From Chrysogorgia sp. JL179-B06 (lineage: Eukaryota > Cnidaria > Anthozoa > Scleralcyonacea > Chrysogorgiidae), in assembly GCA_035772405.1 (NCBI GenBank), contig JAYKKM010000070.1, positions 1,149,001-1,213,000 of the forward strand: a stretch of 64,000 nucleotides of DNA, read 5' to 3'. Both the position numbers and the translations under genes were made by a program. This document shows, piece after piece, positions 10,963 to 23,586 of the stretch; positions within the stretch are counted from its first letter, which is position 1, and each line of letters opens with the position of its first letter. Under the pieces are notes generated by a model, which was not told where the DNA came from, did no database searches, and saw nothing but the letters and a program-made list of their open reading frames with translations.

Positions 10963-11428
10963 CCCCGATGCGGACTTGACTCATTGTTGTTCAATCTGCT
11001 AAAAATTCTTAATATGATTATGTTTCTGGCCAATAAAGATGTGCCAGTTTGATTAAGATTAAGATTAAGACCATACTGGTCAAGTCCTCTTTTATCTAAA
11101 TTCTGATAATCTGTTACAATTTAGATTAGTTTTTTTTGGCCATTTCCAATGTTGATCATCACGCTCGATATTAATCAATGTTTAAACTGCCCATCTTATC
11201 TTCCATAACTAATATGAGTGCAATATTAATTGAGTCTTTTTCTTGTTCACTCCTGTTTGACTTTTTCTCGAGGGAATCAATTGATTTAATTAATTCATCA
11301 AATTCTCTGTTTCTCTCACGCACGATTAGAGAAATATCTTTCTCTAGTTGTCTCGATTTCTCTTTTTCTTGCAATAATTCACTGTTAAGGCGATTTATTT
11401 CATTCAGATTCTAAGATTCGACACTGAA

Positions 11429-12137
11429 CTAGATTTCGATGTAACTTGCTTCTGCAATATAACGATATCTAATTTCATCCCTTCTAGTTCTGCAGCCCAC
11501 TTTAGCTGATGAGAAATTTTCATTGGTAGCCTCTAAATGTACTTCAGTGCTATAGTGTAGATTAATTGCAACCCCTGTCAATATACCAGATGCATGGTCG
11601 GTAATATCATTATTAGTTGATTCGTCCGTTAATGTGACAACGGTTACATCAGTCTCAGTATCATCGGTTTCTCCGTTCGTTAAGCTGGCTGTAGAATAAT
11701 TCACTCGCTCTTCCTCAACCTTGTGCAATGACTTTGTCAGACGAGTCCCTTTCCTTGCAAAGGTACACTAACCTTTCTCTCAACGATTCTCCATCTTCAC
11801 CATGGAACACAAGCGATCTATTTTTATTAGTGTACCATGTAATAATCAGGTCCATGTCTGAGCATTTGAATTTCTAGGCATTGCCACCAGGTGTCAGCCA
11901 TATACCTACAACACTGATTGAGTCACTGATAAATTTCTTTAAATAATCAAGTTTGTCGAACCATTTCAAACGTTTCCCATCATATACCAAATTATCCAGC
12001 TTTTCCCAATCATTTCCAGGATTAATAGAGTCGAACACAGATATTTTAGTGTCATGAATTGAAGATTTAACAGAGGCATCACACACACACAACCGTCCAC
12101 CATTTTGCGTAATATCTGTATAACAACGTTCATACAA
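11429..12137 (-). pseudogene. LINE ORF1-like protein, decayed
   Basis: Two overlapping pieces (12137-11874 and 11728-11429), in different frames, read ISVFDSINPGNDWEKL, VVGIWLTPGGNA, LIITWYTNKNRSLVFHGE and a Thr-rich tail. They precede the endonuclease on the same strand, as an ORF1 would, and a short coiled-coil frame (11374-11171, EKEKSRQLEKDIS) follows. I recall similar ORF1 proteins from cnidarian LINEs; this is memory, not a search. Confidence 0.45.
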
Positions 12138-12393
12138 CGTTTATTGCGCAAAGCAATTCGATCCCAAATTAACGTTAAATTCCAACGTTAATAGAACGTT
12201 CATACAACGTTTATTGTTAAACAATTCACGGCCTAATTAATGTTAAATATAACGTTAATATAACGTTCGTACAACATTATCATGCCACATATTCCGTGCC
12301 AAAAGTTGTATCAACGTTGTGTGAAAGTTAGGTCTGACTTAACTTTCCCACAACCTTTAACCAACGTTGTGATTACGTTGTGTCCTAGCTGGG
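12123..12393. repeat. AACGTT-rich repeat, end of a DNA element
   Basis: AACGTT recurs at short, irregular spacing. A module beginning AACGTTTATTG repeats near 12136 and 12203 and again beyond the LINE near 8270. The right end, CCTAGCTGGG, matches the right end of the element at 27604-28680, so this is a terminus of the same family. Confidence 0.6.
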
Positions 12394-12680
12394 ATGCCAG
12401 TGATGGATAATTACTTTGAACATCGTTTACAACTGCATTTTCCATATTAGTTACTTTGTCTTTGCACAGTTCACATGGGCGAATTCTATCTCCAATCGTT
12501 GAAACACCAAGACGTTGGTGCTCTTCGTCAGAAAGACTGCATACATTTCCCGGCTGAATAGTCTCCTCTAACAAGTTTTGAGAAACAGTCTAGATGAATT
12601 TCTTTGAGAAGGCTTCCATATTGTCAAACGGCAGTGGATCTTTTAATTTCTTAGCGAGCGGAACCTGGGAACCGGACCTC
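12385..12680 (-). pseudogene. SAM-domain-like fragment
   Basis: The minus strand reads VPLAKKLKDPLPFDNMEAF, an in-frame stop, then LLEETIQPGNVCSL and HQRLGVSTIGDRIRPCELCK. The LGVSTIGDRIRL-type block is characteristic of sterile-alpha-motif domains, which occur in multi-domain transposon and host proteins. The stop and the adjacent repeats show it is a remnant. Confidence 0.4.
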
Positions 12681-12681
12681 A

Positions 12682-12835
12682 GCACATAATAATGTAACTA
12701 CATAATGTTGTAACTCCATAATGTTGTAACTCCATCGCATAATGTTGTAACCCCATCACATAATGATGGAACTACACTATGTAACAATGAAACCAAATGA
12801 CATAATAAAGTGACCCCATCATATAAAGATGGAAC
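12682..12835. repeat. Degenerate minisatellite
   Basis: A phrase of about 20 bases of the form CATAATGTTGTAACTCCAT repeats several times with drift between 12682 and 12835. Confidence 0.6.
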
Positions 12836-13800
12836 ATCACCATCAAAAGAAAACTGATGATAAGTCCTGGCATTCCATAGCAGGCGGTTTTCCCCTCTCC
12901 CTTTGCTCGTATTCCGCCTTGACCGCCCCGAAAAACAAACTTGTTTAAGCAGGCATTTGCTTTGTGAATAATATCTGGAGAAAGAGATTGGCCCATTAGA
13001 TGGTAAATTCCATAAACAAAAAGAAACCTATGATTTGAATAAACAGCAGGTAATATACCTTTAAAAACAACAAGTGAGTAAAATATAAATGTGCTAAACT
13101 GAGATGCCTAACAGTACTCTCTCATTTTAAAAAACTTGATATGTCACTTGGAGGAGAAATTCCTAACAGTAGCTCATCTAGAGTTACTATGTGTCTGCCA
13201 AGATAATAAGCTCAATCTTAGGAGTCAAGCCAGGTGTTTAAGAACTGCCTTGTCACTCCCAAGAAACCTGCATGCTGTACCTCTGCACAAATACCTTTAA
13301 CACAGTCAAAGTTAGAAAGAAGCATAAGGATATAAGGGCCTTTTGTTCCTTGCTGGCACACCCCAGTTGTTTGGCTGATCAAAGCAGACTTCCTTCCTCT
13401 GTGACAGGTCTACTTTGTTCTACATTATGTTCATAAGGATAATGCCCCAAGGTGGGCCTTAAAATCTTGGATGGGATTCTGTACAGTAGTTACTGTAGGT
13501 AGGATATAGAAGCTATACATGTAGGTCAGCAGGAATGTTAGTGCTTAGGAAAATGGCCATGCTTCAGGTATACAGGTAATGTGGATACAGTCTGTATTAA
13601 ATTGCATGTACTGTAGTTACATGTACTGTACCTAATAAATTCCCTTCTGCATCAAGGCCATCGCCAGAGAATTCAACATGTATCATGGAAGAAAACTTGA
13701 AATCCGGCTTGCTGAGCACTTTAGCTGCTGTTGTCCACAATCGCTTTCTGTTAACCAAGGCAGTTACTGCTGGATTGGCCATTCCATTGTCCATAAGCAT
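12772..13800 (-). pseudogene. Possible HECT-like gene remnant
   Basis: Two minus-strand frames resemble pieces of the HECT gene seen at 39.8-44.9 kb. At 13800-13597 is IHVEFSGDGLDAEGNLLG, resembling the start of a HECT N-lobe. At 12996-12772 is HKANACLNKFVF, resembling the KANTCLNRLYLP block around the catalytic Cys. The order on the minus strand is right, but the similarity is short and the intervening domain is not visible. Confidence 0.3.
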
Positions 13801-13860
13801 ATCAATGTTCAGTGCACCACTCTTCCAACTTTATGCCAAGGCTTCCATATCGTTTATTGA

Positions 13861-16800
13861 AAAAAATCACATTAGAGTTGGACTGCATTAATACCCCACA
13901 TAATAGGTATAGTTTGTGTGATGATTACTTACATGTACAGGAATTGCTGGTTAGCCTTAGCGAGCCAGCGCATGTATATGACATAATGTATAAGTGAATT
14001 AATTCGATTTTCGATTTCCAGGATGTCAGGATCCAGACGGATGTCAGAATTAACGTGTGCGCATTGTGTGAAGAACATTCGATATTTCAATCATCTTAAT
14101 TAAATACAAAAAGTTTTGGGTTTGAAAGGCTGATTGAAAGGTAAAACCTGGTTCTCATATGCTGGCAATTAAGTTAACTTAGTGGCAGTACAGCGTCATG
14201 AAAAGATACATAGTAATCATAAAGTTATTGGGGAATAAGATATTTACTGGTTGCTGCTTTCTAATGAAATTGCTTTAGTATACATATGCCAGACTATTCT
14301 CCCATTACATGTTTTCTGTACTAATCCATGCACTTACTAATTAAACTTTTACTCGATATAACTAGTAGTTGACTTACCGAGCAACACTCGATTGTTTTAC
14401 GTTTTACATAAACATACTCCAACAGAATCTCTCTTCTAAAACTTTAACAAAATCTCTCTATTAGTCACCCTTTACAAAACTCAGACCGCATGGTCAAATT
14501 GAGTAAAGTACTGGGCACTAATAACTTAAAGTGGAAGTAAAAAGAATAACATTGACTGGCCACACAACATTTTACTTCTTACTTGGAAAGGCCACCACAA
14601 AAGAACTTTACACACCAAAAATGAAATGCGTACATGTACATGTACAGTAACTTAAATTGTGATTGGGATATGGACATTGGAATACATCATTTTGTTCTAA
14701 AAATCACTGTTTTTTGTTCCAAGTTTTGGTTGAGGCAAAAACATTTGTTAAAGAAAATTATGCATTATGTAATTCATTAGTTACTGCTTTTTCCAATGCA
14801 GTAGGCAGGAAATGAGAAATAACAATTTTATACATTTGTGAAGTCACAATTTGCTAATGTTGGGGACTTAATTCCCGTAATCCCATATTGAAACCTGAAG
14901 TGTTGTGTGTAAAATTTCACCAAAAAGATTAGTTTAAGATCTATACTGTCCACATTTACATGCATTATTTTCTTTTTCAAGGATGCCTGATAGTGATAGA
15001 AATGATAACGAGATGTTGATACTAGCAGTTATGCTCACACTGAAAACATGAAATTACAGACTGTTTTAGCCACTAGCTTAATGGACGATGCTTGGGTGTG
15101 TTAATAGCTGTTGTAGTGATATATTGTGGCAGCTTGGAGAAGACAGATAATATATGGATGATCGTCAAGCTCAAATCTTCAGAAAATGTTTCTGACAAGT
15201 TGGCATTATTACTTAATTTATTTAAGTACAGTATGAGAAAACGGTTTCAAGTGAAATTTTCACAAATTGTAAGCCCAAAGGGTGATCACAATTTGAGCTC
15301 TTTTGAAAAATACACAAGTGTTTATTAACCCCAAATTGCATGCACAGTGTTATTAACAGTACATGTTATATATTACTTAGAAATTAGAATGCTGTAACAA
15401 AGTCCTTCAAATAAACTTTGAATCTCTTGAATTGTTTATTGGTATAACTTGAGAACATAATTGACGTTATACACATACCAGTACTTTATATTTTCCATAG
15501 CATTAAATTTAACAAGTGATGTTATATAATATATATAATTTTGAACATACTATATCGTACAGTTATCATTCATTCTTTCATCAGGCAGTAGATACATGTA
15601 CGCCTAAGCGTACCTATTTTTTTTAAATAGCAACAGTGACATTGTGTAGTTACAGAAAGTATGATTTTCATATTTTTTACTGGGGTGGTGCCATAAATTT
15701 TAGGGGGGGAGCAGGTGAGGTCTAGACAGTTAGACTCTAGGGGTAGAGCCGCAAGGAGGAGGCTAGAGAGTAGAAAACAAAGTACCCCAGGAAAAATTTG
15801 AAAAAATCAAGATTTCTAGCCTCGCAAAAAACTAAGTTTTTTTGAAGTTGTCAAATCAATGAATTTGGCATTTCCGTTGAGAGAGTTAAAATTAAATGAA
15901 CCTGTAAAGTGTAAAGTGTAAACCCAACACAAAATACGGGTTTAGTGGTTTACTTTTATAAAATCATTGTGTTGTACTGTTGTTTGAATCCGAGTACAAT
16001 TTATGGCGTGCTACTCGAATACTAATTCTAAAGACCTTCAAAAGGTTTCTAACATCAATAATCAAGTTTTCGTCCATTTTTTACTTTATCTTAAATGCAG
16101 TCTCAATTCTCAAAGCGTCTCTTGGTTATCAGCTATATTGTGAGGCGAGTACAACATCATTCGATTCCGCATAAAAAGCTAGTAAAAATCTCTATTCAGA
16201 GGAGAAATTTCATGAGGCTGCGAAAAATCGAAAATATCTATTGGCAATTGAAATTCATAAATTTTACATGTGTTAAACGGCTTAAACCACGGGTTACGTC
16301 GAGGGTTACTTAAAACGCGCATGATTTTCATTGACCAAATGACCATAGGGCAAAGGTCGAAGTCTGCCTTGTGCGCATCTTCTTTGCGCATAACAAAAAC
16401 GTGTCGGAATTCGCTCGGTTGCTATAATCCGCCATTACGAGAGATCGTATCGTTCAGAATTCTTTAATTTTCTCGTTTCTTTACGTTATATTTTGTTAAA
16501 CTTTGTAAAGCAATACTTATTATCAACTTCAAAAGCAAAGGGCTATGCGAAGGATGATCTAAGCTGAGGTAATAGAGTTTTAAAGCTTTATATTGCTCCA
16601 ATAAACCAGGAGCGATTAGTTTCAGAGTGTTACGTTTATTTGTTATCATCAACACTCTGCACGTTCGAGTGGACTATTTAGTTATTATGCCGAAAATTGG
16701 GGGGGTTGAAAATTTTTTTTTGAGGGGTGAACAGTTTCTTTGGGGGGTGAAAACTGATATTTGGGGGGGTGGCACCCCCCCAGAAAATCCGTCTATGTAT

Positions 16801-17120
16801 TCATAACCTGTCACACACACATACACACAGGGGTGATACCATAAGCAGTGAGTCATTTGCTTGATTGCTTTAAGGAAAATGTGAGGGGGGCATAGAAGAC
16901 ATTGTGTTCCATGGTGGGTTATGAATATTTTGTGATTGTAATGCTTTGTTTGGAACAAAGAGCATTACAAGAGCATTACTTTGTCCTCGCACAAAGCAAC
17001 TTGGAGCTTGCAGGTGCTTGCATGGTTTCCACTGTATTTCCACCGCATGCAGCTTGTTGCGATGACTCGCAGGGATTTCAAATCTGATGATGCGATAGCT
17101 GAGCTTTTTTAACAAACTTA
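13861..17120. other. Long stretch with no recognisable gene
   Basis: Both strands have only short frames without known motifs. G-rich runs near 15700 and 16700-16790 (GGGGGG-containing phrases facing CCCCCCC) look like the edges of small inverted-repeat elements. A CA microsatellite lies near 16810. Confidence 0.4.
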
Positions 17121-17177
17121 GAGGTGTTCGGATATCCTGATGAAGCACTCTTCTGAGTGTTTCGGATATAACACCTC
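17121..17177. repeat. Strong hairpin with CTGATGA loop
   Basis: GAGGTGTT and ATATCC pair with GGATAT and AACACCTC. Inside, CACTC pairs with GAGTG, leaving CTGATGAAG opposite TTTC. The shape resembles a hammerhead junction, but the GAAA strand is absent on this strand, so it is probably a structured transposon terminus and not a ribozyme. Confidence 0.5.
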
Positions 17178-17571
17178 AAAAAAATCGGTATTTACGAGAA
17201 AATGGAGGTGAAAGTTCGATTAATTTATGTAATTTCTTCCCGTTCAATATCTATGCAAATTAACCATCAACACGGTAATGATTTCCTTTGTGCAGTTTTT
17301 ACTAATAATTACTAATAATTTGAAATATTAACATCATTTGTTTTGATTGGTTATATTTACTGCGAGTACTTGCCACGAGTAAAAAATAGTTAAAAATTTC
17401 CAACTATCTGCCACAATGGCTAAAACACTCGCAACAAGCATGCAGGGAGCTGCTTCTTGCAAGGACTGGAAATCCACCTTAAGGTCACTGCCACATTATT
17501 TGTCCGAAATTGATTTTTTGACAATTGAATTTTGTGCATTTTTTCAATGGTTTGATATTGTTTAATTTTAG

Positions 17572-17793
17572 GTGATGAACTGTTATGTTGTACATGCAGT
17601 TACACTGGTACACAATGCTGGTAAATTGAAGTATACAACATGCCAGTTGCAGGTTTCAGAGAATGCGACTACAAAAGCGATATGCTTTTCACCTGAAAAA
17701 GCAGTGCCACTGAAAGTGGCGATGGAAAGCAAGAGTCCAGTAAAAAAAAAAAAAAAAATTAAACGAAAATTCAACAATGATATTATAAGATAA
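17572..17793 (+). pseudogene. Fragment with CFSPEK motif
   Basis: A likely splice acceptor (TTTTAG) precedes a frame reading NCYVVHAVTLVHNAGK, KAICFSPEKAVPLK and SKSPVKKKKK, which ends in an A-run. I recall repeat-borne invertebrate proteins with the same CFSPEK...SPVK pattern, possibly OB-fold-like, but cannot name the family with confidence. Nothing else of the gene is visible nearby. Confidence 0.3.
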
Positions 17794-17883
17794 AGTGAAT
17801 GGATGATCTCTGGACTCATGATCTTGGGAAACTGCAGAATAACCCGGCTGTAGATTTGTTAAGGTTTGTTTCAAAACATTCAA

Positions 17884-18470
17884 CTAAGATTGTTTAAGCT
17901 GCATGCATTAAACACCGAGATAAACGGCATTTTAATATTGCTTTTTGATTTTGTTTAATAAATTCTTACAAAAGTGATCAGTAATGCTTTGTATATAATT
18001 TGGGTTTTAATTATCGGTATAGTACTTCTCGGATAACGACCTTAAATCGTAGGCCTTCTAGCCTGTTGAGGTATTCCGTTCACCTAAGAGTGTGATAAAT
18101 CTAATAAACTAAACTACTATAGTCTTGCTCACAACAAATCAAAGCCCAAAGGGGGACTACTTCATGTATGTGTCTGACACAAAATGTTGGTTAGGATTAT
18201 AGCTGTGTTGGGGACAGGTTTACATGAAGTAACCAGCTTTAGGAATACATGAAATACCTGCCGCCCAAAGGTAAAGTTATTATATGTAGCAACTATAAAC
18301 AATCTCTTGGTGTACCTGTGATAATTGTACATTTTACCATGATAAACCTACCATTAAAGACGAACAATAGCAAGAGCCATGCCGTCAATTTTGTGTTGGG
18401 GTGATCAGTTCCCTCAAAAGTCAATGGTCATCCCTAGCATATGTAAATATGGATCTGGATATTTGGAGGT
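17884..18470. other. No recognisable gene
   Basis: Nothing codes in this interval on either strand as far as I can see. Confidence 0.35.
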
Positions 18471-19729
18471 TTGTTACGTATGGTAAAAGGGACAGTTTCT
18501 GAACATTGTGGCCATTACCTATTTGAAAAAGGTTATCTGGCCAGATTTAAGTATTTGCCAGAGAACTGGTGGTGTAACCTTAACCTTAATGGTGAAGCGA
18601 TTGCTGTCAACTTCCCATTGAATGCAAAACCTACATTGTCATGGTCACCAAAAAAGTTCACAAAAAAAGATGGTAACTTAGTTGAAGCAGCAAGATTTCC
18701 AATGGAGAAAGTTCGCCTAACAATTATCAGAAGAGCATGTCACACAGACAACCTTTTGCAACAGAAAATGTGGAAGTTTTAACAGACATGTAAAAACATT
18801 ATGGAAAGATTAGATGTGCTGTACTGAAAAGATTTTGATAACAAAACATACTGACATTTTAAGTGGGGCCCTTACACGCTATACCCTGGTACACGCTATT
18901 TTGGCAGTACACCAACCTTTTTAGATATTTGATAAACACCAACCTTTTTAGAAATTTGAGATATATTTGCTTTTGAGCAGAACCTTCATATTGGTTTAAT
19001 TTGAAAGATTCGGTAGAACATTCATTCTTATATTTTGTCCAGGATTTTGGTGAACTTTATGACATTAGGATCCCTAAATCCCACTTCTGAACAAATCATG
19101 GAGTACTTTACTAAGGTAAATTCAGGAAATAATATTAATTAGGGCTACAAATCAGATGTTTCCAATTTAAATTGAAAAATATCTATTAAAATTGATGTTT
19201 TATTTTCAGGCTGTCAACTGGATACAATCACTTAGTGGAAAAGTAGTAGGTCATGAGAAGGCAAGAATCACCCTGTACATGCAAGCAATGGTGTACCATG
19301 TGCCAACATTCATGCATGTACACAAAGGAATTAAGAAGTTTACAGGACAAGGTATAATGATGACAATTGTATAGAAAATGGGAAATATAAAAATAATTTA
19401 TTGTCAAAGCTCTAATTTTTATAGGGGTTGAAAACTCAACAATGACAAGACGAATCCATTTGTAGAGTTCCAATAAATTGGATGGGATGCCCTGAGGATG
19501 TTCTTCTGGTTGGAAAATGTGTTGAATGTCTAGGGAATGCGAGACTCACAGAACATTCTGGAAACAAAATGTCAGCTACTGGGAATTTGGAATTTGTGCA
19601 GAAGTGGTTGATGATGACAAAAAACCCTGTGATGTCGATACCCTGACAGCTGATCAGATTAAAGGGAGACTGAAGGAACTTGGAGTTAAAACACGATTCC
19701 TGTGTCTTAATAAGTTAAAGAAGCTATAG
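18471..19729 (+). pseudogene. Spliced repeat-type gene remnant with SAP-like end
   Basis: Three coding pieces line up on the plus strand. The first (18471-18782) reads CGHYLFEKGYLARFKYLPEN, VNFPLNAKPTLSWSPKKF and LTIIRRACHTDNLL. The second begins after TTTTCAG at 19210 and reads ITLYMQAMVYHVPTFMHVHK up to AAG|GTATAA. The third (about 19490-19729) reads DVLLVGKCVECLGNARL and, after a frameshift, VSYWEFG and LTADQIKGRLKELGVKT, a SAP-like helix pair. I recall this protein as high copy in invertebrate genomes, which suggests a transposon gene. Frameshifts and stops show it is broken. Function is unknown to me. Confidence 0.45.
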
Positions 19730-19799
19730 ATACAATAGGAAACCAGGAGAATCAACATAATGGCCCAGGCTATATAGGATAAAATTTCAATGAATGACC

Positions 19800-20085
19800 T
19801 CCCATGAGGTTTTTATGTTGTATATAAACGTAGCACACCCATTTTCTATTGTTCTCAAGAGGTTTTGGAAAATTTTGTTTTTCTGACAAAGCGAACAAGG
19901 TTCAATGAACCGATTTTTTACTAATGTAAACTGTTGGGCACAGCTTTTAAAAATATCATGCCTAATTTTATGCAGCTTTAAACATCCTACACGTTTTGTT
20001 TTGTGGATGTTACTAGCGCCTTTGGGGATTTAATAAATGAATACATTTTTGGGATTTGATAAATTAATAAATTGCAAAACGAGAT
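19800..20085. other. No recognisable gene
   Basis: AT-rich sequence separating two gene fragments; nothing codes here. Confidence 0.3.
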
Positions 20086-20118
20086 AGTGTTGCCTGTTTT
20101 TTATCCGTTTTGTTGAGC

Positions 20119-20420
20119 AATGGAGTCAGAAGATTCTGGCAAAAAATTGTATATTATTAAGTCCACAGCGAGAACGCAACTTAGCCGTAGGTGATGATTG
20201 CTATCTAGAGGTAATGTCAAGTATTGAACCAAATCGAGATGTGTGGGCTATCAACATAGACGAAGAGCAACCAGTGGCAGTGAATCGCTTTGCAATGGCG
20301 GTTTCTGACATCGAAATTCAGACCAAGATTGGTGAATCTGTCCCTAAATCGACGAAATACAAGGACAAATGGGCTGTGAACATGTTTGAGAATTGACAAC
20401 AGCAAAGAAATAAGAAAGTA
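20119..20420 (+). pseudogene. N-terminal fragment of a tyrosine-recombinase-like protein
   Basis: The plus strand reads VNRFAMAVSDIEIQTKIGES, then PKSTKYKDKWAVNMFEN followed by TGA and QQQRNK. The 'K-W-A-V-x-x-F-x-x-W' pattern occurs at the start of Crypton-derived and related tyrosine-recombinase proteins. The stop falls where Trp is expected. No catalytic domain follows. Confidence 0.4.
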
Positions 20421-20579
20421 TACTGTAGAATCTCAGACTCTTTATTACTTCGGTATAATAGTTATCTTATTGCACAATACGGTAGTCTTCTTATATAGCC
20501 TAAATACATGCATAAATACATAACTTATCAAATGTTACGACGAAGTTATTGTCAAGACACAAGGGGTTTCTGGCACTTT

Positions 20580-21370
20580 TTAAATAAATTTCATCACCTC
20601 ATCTCTCAGAATGAAGGCTGCTTTCTTGACTGTACTTTCGTTTGAAACATGAAGGGTGTTTGACAAAGTTTGTGTCTGGAGACACTCCTTGCTAATAACC
20701 AATTTAGGAGAATGATATTCGGGAGAAAGAATGTTTTGCGTAATCTTTCCTCCAACTTATGTCTGCTTTGACAAGACCCAACACCAACTCCATATGCAGA
20801 TTGCAAAGTTCCCATTGAAATGCACTGTTTAGCTGCTAAAATGTAATCTTTTACCATACACAGTACAACCTCAGTTTCCACGACTGAACTCTTCATCAAC
20901 ATGTTCTTCTTCCAAAGCTTCCTCTTGTACAATCCTCGTATATTCACGATAGCATTTCTCGTGTTTCTGGAATTCTTTGGCGATCAAATCTGTAACTGCA
21001 GTTATCATGTCAGTGTCGTTTCTAAGGGTAGCAGCTTCTTTCAATGTGTTTTCTGCTGTCTTCGTTATGATCTTTGTGAGTGGCTGGTGTTTCTGCTTCA
21101 CTTTTAGTGTTTTCTTTTTGCAGATCATACATATGTCGGCAAAAAGTCCTCTTTGACTTTGATGAGCTGTCTGATGTTTTGAAAAGCATCCCTTTTGTTG
21201 TTCTGCTTACTTTAGTCCTATTTTCTCGTACTTCACTGTCCTTGCTTAGTTTTCTTTTCAGCAATGCTTTGGCATACGTAAATTTTTGATAACATTCTCG
21301 GTGATAAAAATGTTCTTTTTCCTCGCAGTTTTCAGGAATGTTTTTGCACTGATTTACATGACTGTTCTGA
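20580..21370 (-). pseudogene. Cys/His-rich repeat-borne gene remnant
   Basis: Minus-strand frames overlap in series: KNIPENCEEKEHFYHRECYQ with LLKRKLSKDSEVRENR (21370-21022), KKKTLKVKQKHQPLTKI with AVTDLIAKEFQKHEKCYREY (21128-20871), and NQCISM-like and SAYGVGVGSCQSRHKLEERL (20947-20606). Repeated frame changes show decay. The H-x2-C, C-Y-R-E-Y spacing suggests a zinc-binding N-terminus. I recall this family as common in cnidarian genomes, function unknown. Confidence 0.4.
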
Positions 21371-21599
21371 ATTCGCTATTTTTTAAACGATTTTTAGTGT
21401 GCTGGAACTCCAAAGACAGTATTTTAAACTTTTAGTTCATATTTAATTCGTTCTTGAATTATTTACAAGATAACACAGGTCTAATAAAATTACTTCAAAA
21501 ACCGGAAGTCATGATTTTCAAACTTCAAAACGAGGCTAAAGTTCCCGGATTCTGCCCGTATAACATCGATTTTCGAAATCAGCACTAACAAAAGTTAGA

Positions 21600-22290
21600 T
21601 TATTCCCATAAATTTCGCCGTCGGGGAACGATAACCCCCCTTCTAAATGAGATAACCCCCGGAATAAATGAGTCTTGAGCATTGATTTAAATTGTTCAAC
21701 CGAGGGAGCGTCCTTTATCTTTTCTGGAAGTGAGTTCCAAAGGTTTGGGCGGCCACAGAGAAGGATCTTTGTCCATATGTAGATGTTTTATTCCACTTGG
21801 TACTTGCAAGAGGTTTTTCTTTGCTGATCTCAGTGAACGAACCGGTGCATATTTTGTTAATAGAGCCGAGATGTAAGATGGACATCTGTCACTTAAGGCT
21901 TTATATGTAAGATCTTTATAGTAGGATCTTGAACTCAATACGATGTCTAACTGGTAACCAGTGTAGATCTTTCAAAATCATTGATATGCTATCTCTTGGT
22001 TTAGCTCCAACTAGTAAACGCGCTGCAGTATTCTGAATCCTTTGTAGCTTATTTATATCGACGATTGGCAGACCATATAATAAGCTATTACAGTAGTCCA
22101 ATCTTGAGGATATAAAGGCATTAGGCATGTACTAATCGTTCTAGTTGATCACGGGTACGACCCAAATTGATATTGTTGATGTGGCTACGGAAGTCCAGCT
22201 TAGAATCTAGGAATACGCGAACATCACAGACCTTGTCAGAGACGTTGACGACAGCAGAGCCAATTTCCATTGTTGAAATACATGGGCTGT
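21600..22290 (-). mobile_element. LINE RT C-terminal fragment, minus strand
   Basis: The minus strand reads SDKVCDVRVFLDSKLDFRSH, then [17 protein letters not shown] and [40 protein letters not shown] and APVRSLRSAKK follow. These are the standard C-terminal blocks of CR1/L2-type ORF2. One frameshift near 21925 separates two open frames. The RT catalytic core is absent (5' truncation). Confidence 0.75.
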
Positions 22291-23485
22291 GAAATGGATG
22301 GGCTATAAGGAATTTATTATGTCGCTTTTGGTTAATTTCCCGCTGTTTTCGTCTTCAGATGCTGCCGTTTGCATTACCTCTTAATGATGTTCCAGCACAT
22401 TTTATTGCTCGCTATGTTCAATGAAGATGCCTAGCTCTATTTTATTTTCATTCAAATCAACTCAGAATTTTCCTGCCAAAACGTATACGGATCCAGAAAA
22501 ACCATATGGCCCGCTCAGGGTATATAGACTAAGATATTATTTACGTTTTTTTTTTCAATTGTTTTTTTAAATCTTCATCACCAACTCAGATTTCAATCAA
22601 ATAATTGACCACATCTAACTATCGATCGGTTTAATTAGTCCACACAGTTTAATTTGGTAACTGACCATTCGTTCTGCAGTCTATGGTGATCAAAATTATG
22701 TTGTGTTTTTGGACCAAAATTCTATGGCAGAATAAATCTGAAAAGCATTTTGCAGTTACAACTAGGAAATTATTGATGGTCTCATTGATATCTAGCAAGG
22801 TAAACGAGTATCTAACCTAAGATCTGAGGATAATGTTAAACTTGGGTTGCGTTCCTGAGTAAATTATAAATAGGTACTAATTTACTTTTTGGATCAAATC
22901 ATACGTGGTTTGATATTTTTAAAATCTTTTTAGTTGAAATTTTTAGGTGACATGGGGGTCAACTACATCTTCATGGCCATCGTAGAAGGGAGCGTGGATG
23001 TATTTGGCTCAAAGATTGGAGTGAGATACATGAAGAAAGGCAACCATTCTGCTAACTTTTTTCTTTTGCAAACCACTCAAATGGTGATCGAGTTATTGTG
23101 ATTGTATTAAAAAATAACACTATAGCGTTGCATGCATGCGCATGCTGGGCTTGGACGCCATAAAAATTTTAATGAGTATTTTATTTTTGCCAATGAAAAC
23201 TACCGGTTTCTTTACGAGTTAATCCGGAAGTTCCAAGTAATCGTTTATTAATTTATTTAATTAATAGAATTCCAATCAAATCCGAGCGAAATATTGTTCG
23301 AGATATTTTTAACTTAAAATACACTGTGTATTATGGGACACCTCAATTGTCTCAATTTTTTATTTGATATTTTATAGTGGTAACGTAACTTATGTTAGTC
23401 TCAAATAGTATGTACTGTTCATAGCTATTGGTGTTACTGGGTCTGCCTTTCCATACTCTTCATACTTGAAGGGGGAACTGCCTAG
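22291..23485. other. No recognisable gene
   Basis: AT-rich sequence with nothing I can identify on either strand. A GCATGCATGCGCATGC run lies near 23130. Confidence 0.35.
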
Positions 23486-23586
23486 TTGCAGAGTGACAGG
23501 CTACTAGCTGGTTTTACCCTCAAAGATCCCGCATCGATTGGAGAAAAGGCACTGGACCAAATAATTGGCAACCCCCTTATTAATAA

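Larger units (their letters stand above)
8320..12137 (-). mobile_element. Second LINE, minus strand, interrupted by a MITE
   Basis: On the minus strand I can follow an ORF1-like protein (12137-11429), a coiled-coil stretch (11374-11171), and an endonuclease start (10962-10813). After a 922-bp mariner-type insertion come more endonuclease (9890-9400), linker, a YADN block near 9120, the RT C-terminus (8982-8530), and a TAAA microsatellite tail at 8320-8340. Stops and a missing RT N-half make it dead. AACGTT-type repeats flank both ends (8300-8320 and 12169-12194), so the LINE probably landed inside such a repeat. Confidence 0.65.

Noticed and set aside
8300..12194. 24-bp target duplication around the second LINE
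   Set aside because: The flanking AACGTTAAAT...AACGTTAAT phrases match, but the same module also repeats in tandem at 12.15-12.26 kb, so a duplication cannot be told from the pre-existing repeat.
17121..17177. Hammerhead ribozyme
   Set aside because: CTGATGA is present but no GAAA follows in the right place on the same strand.
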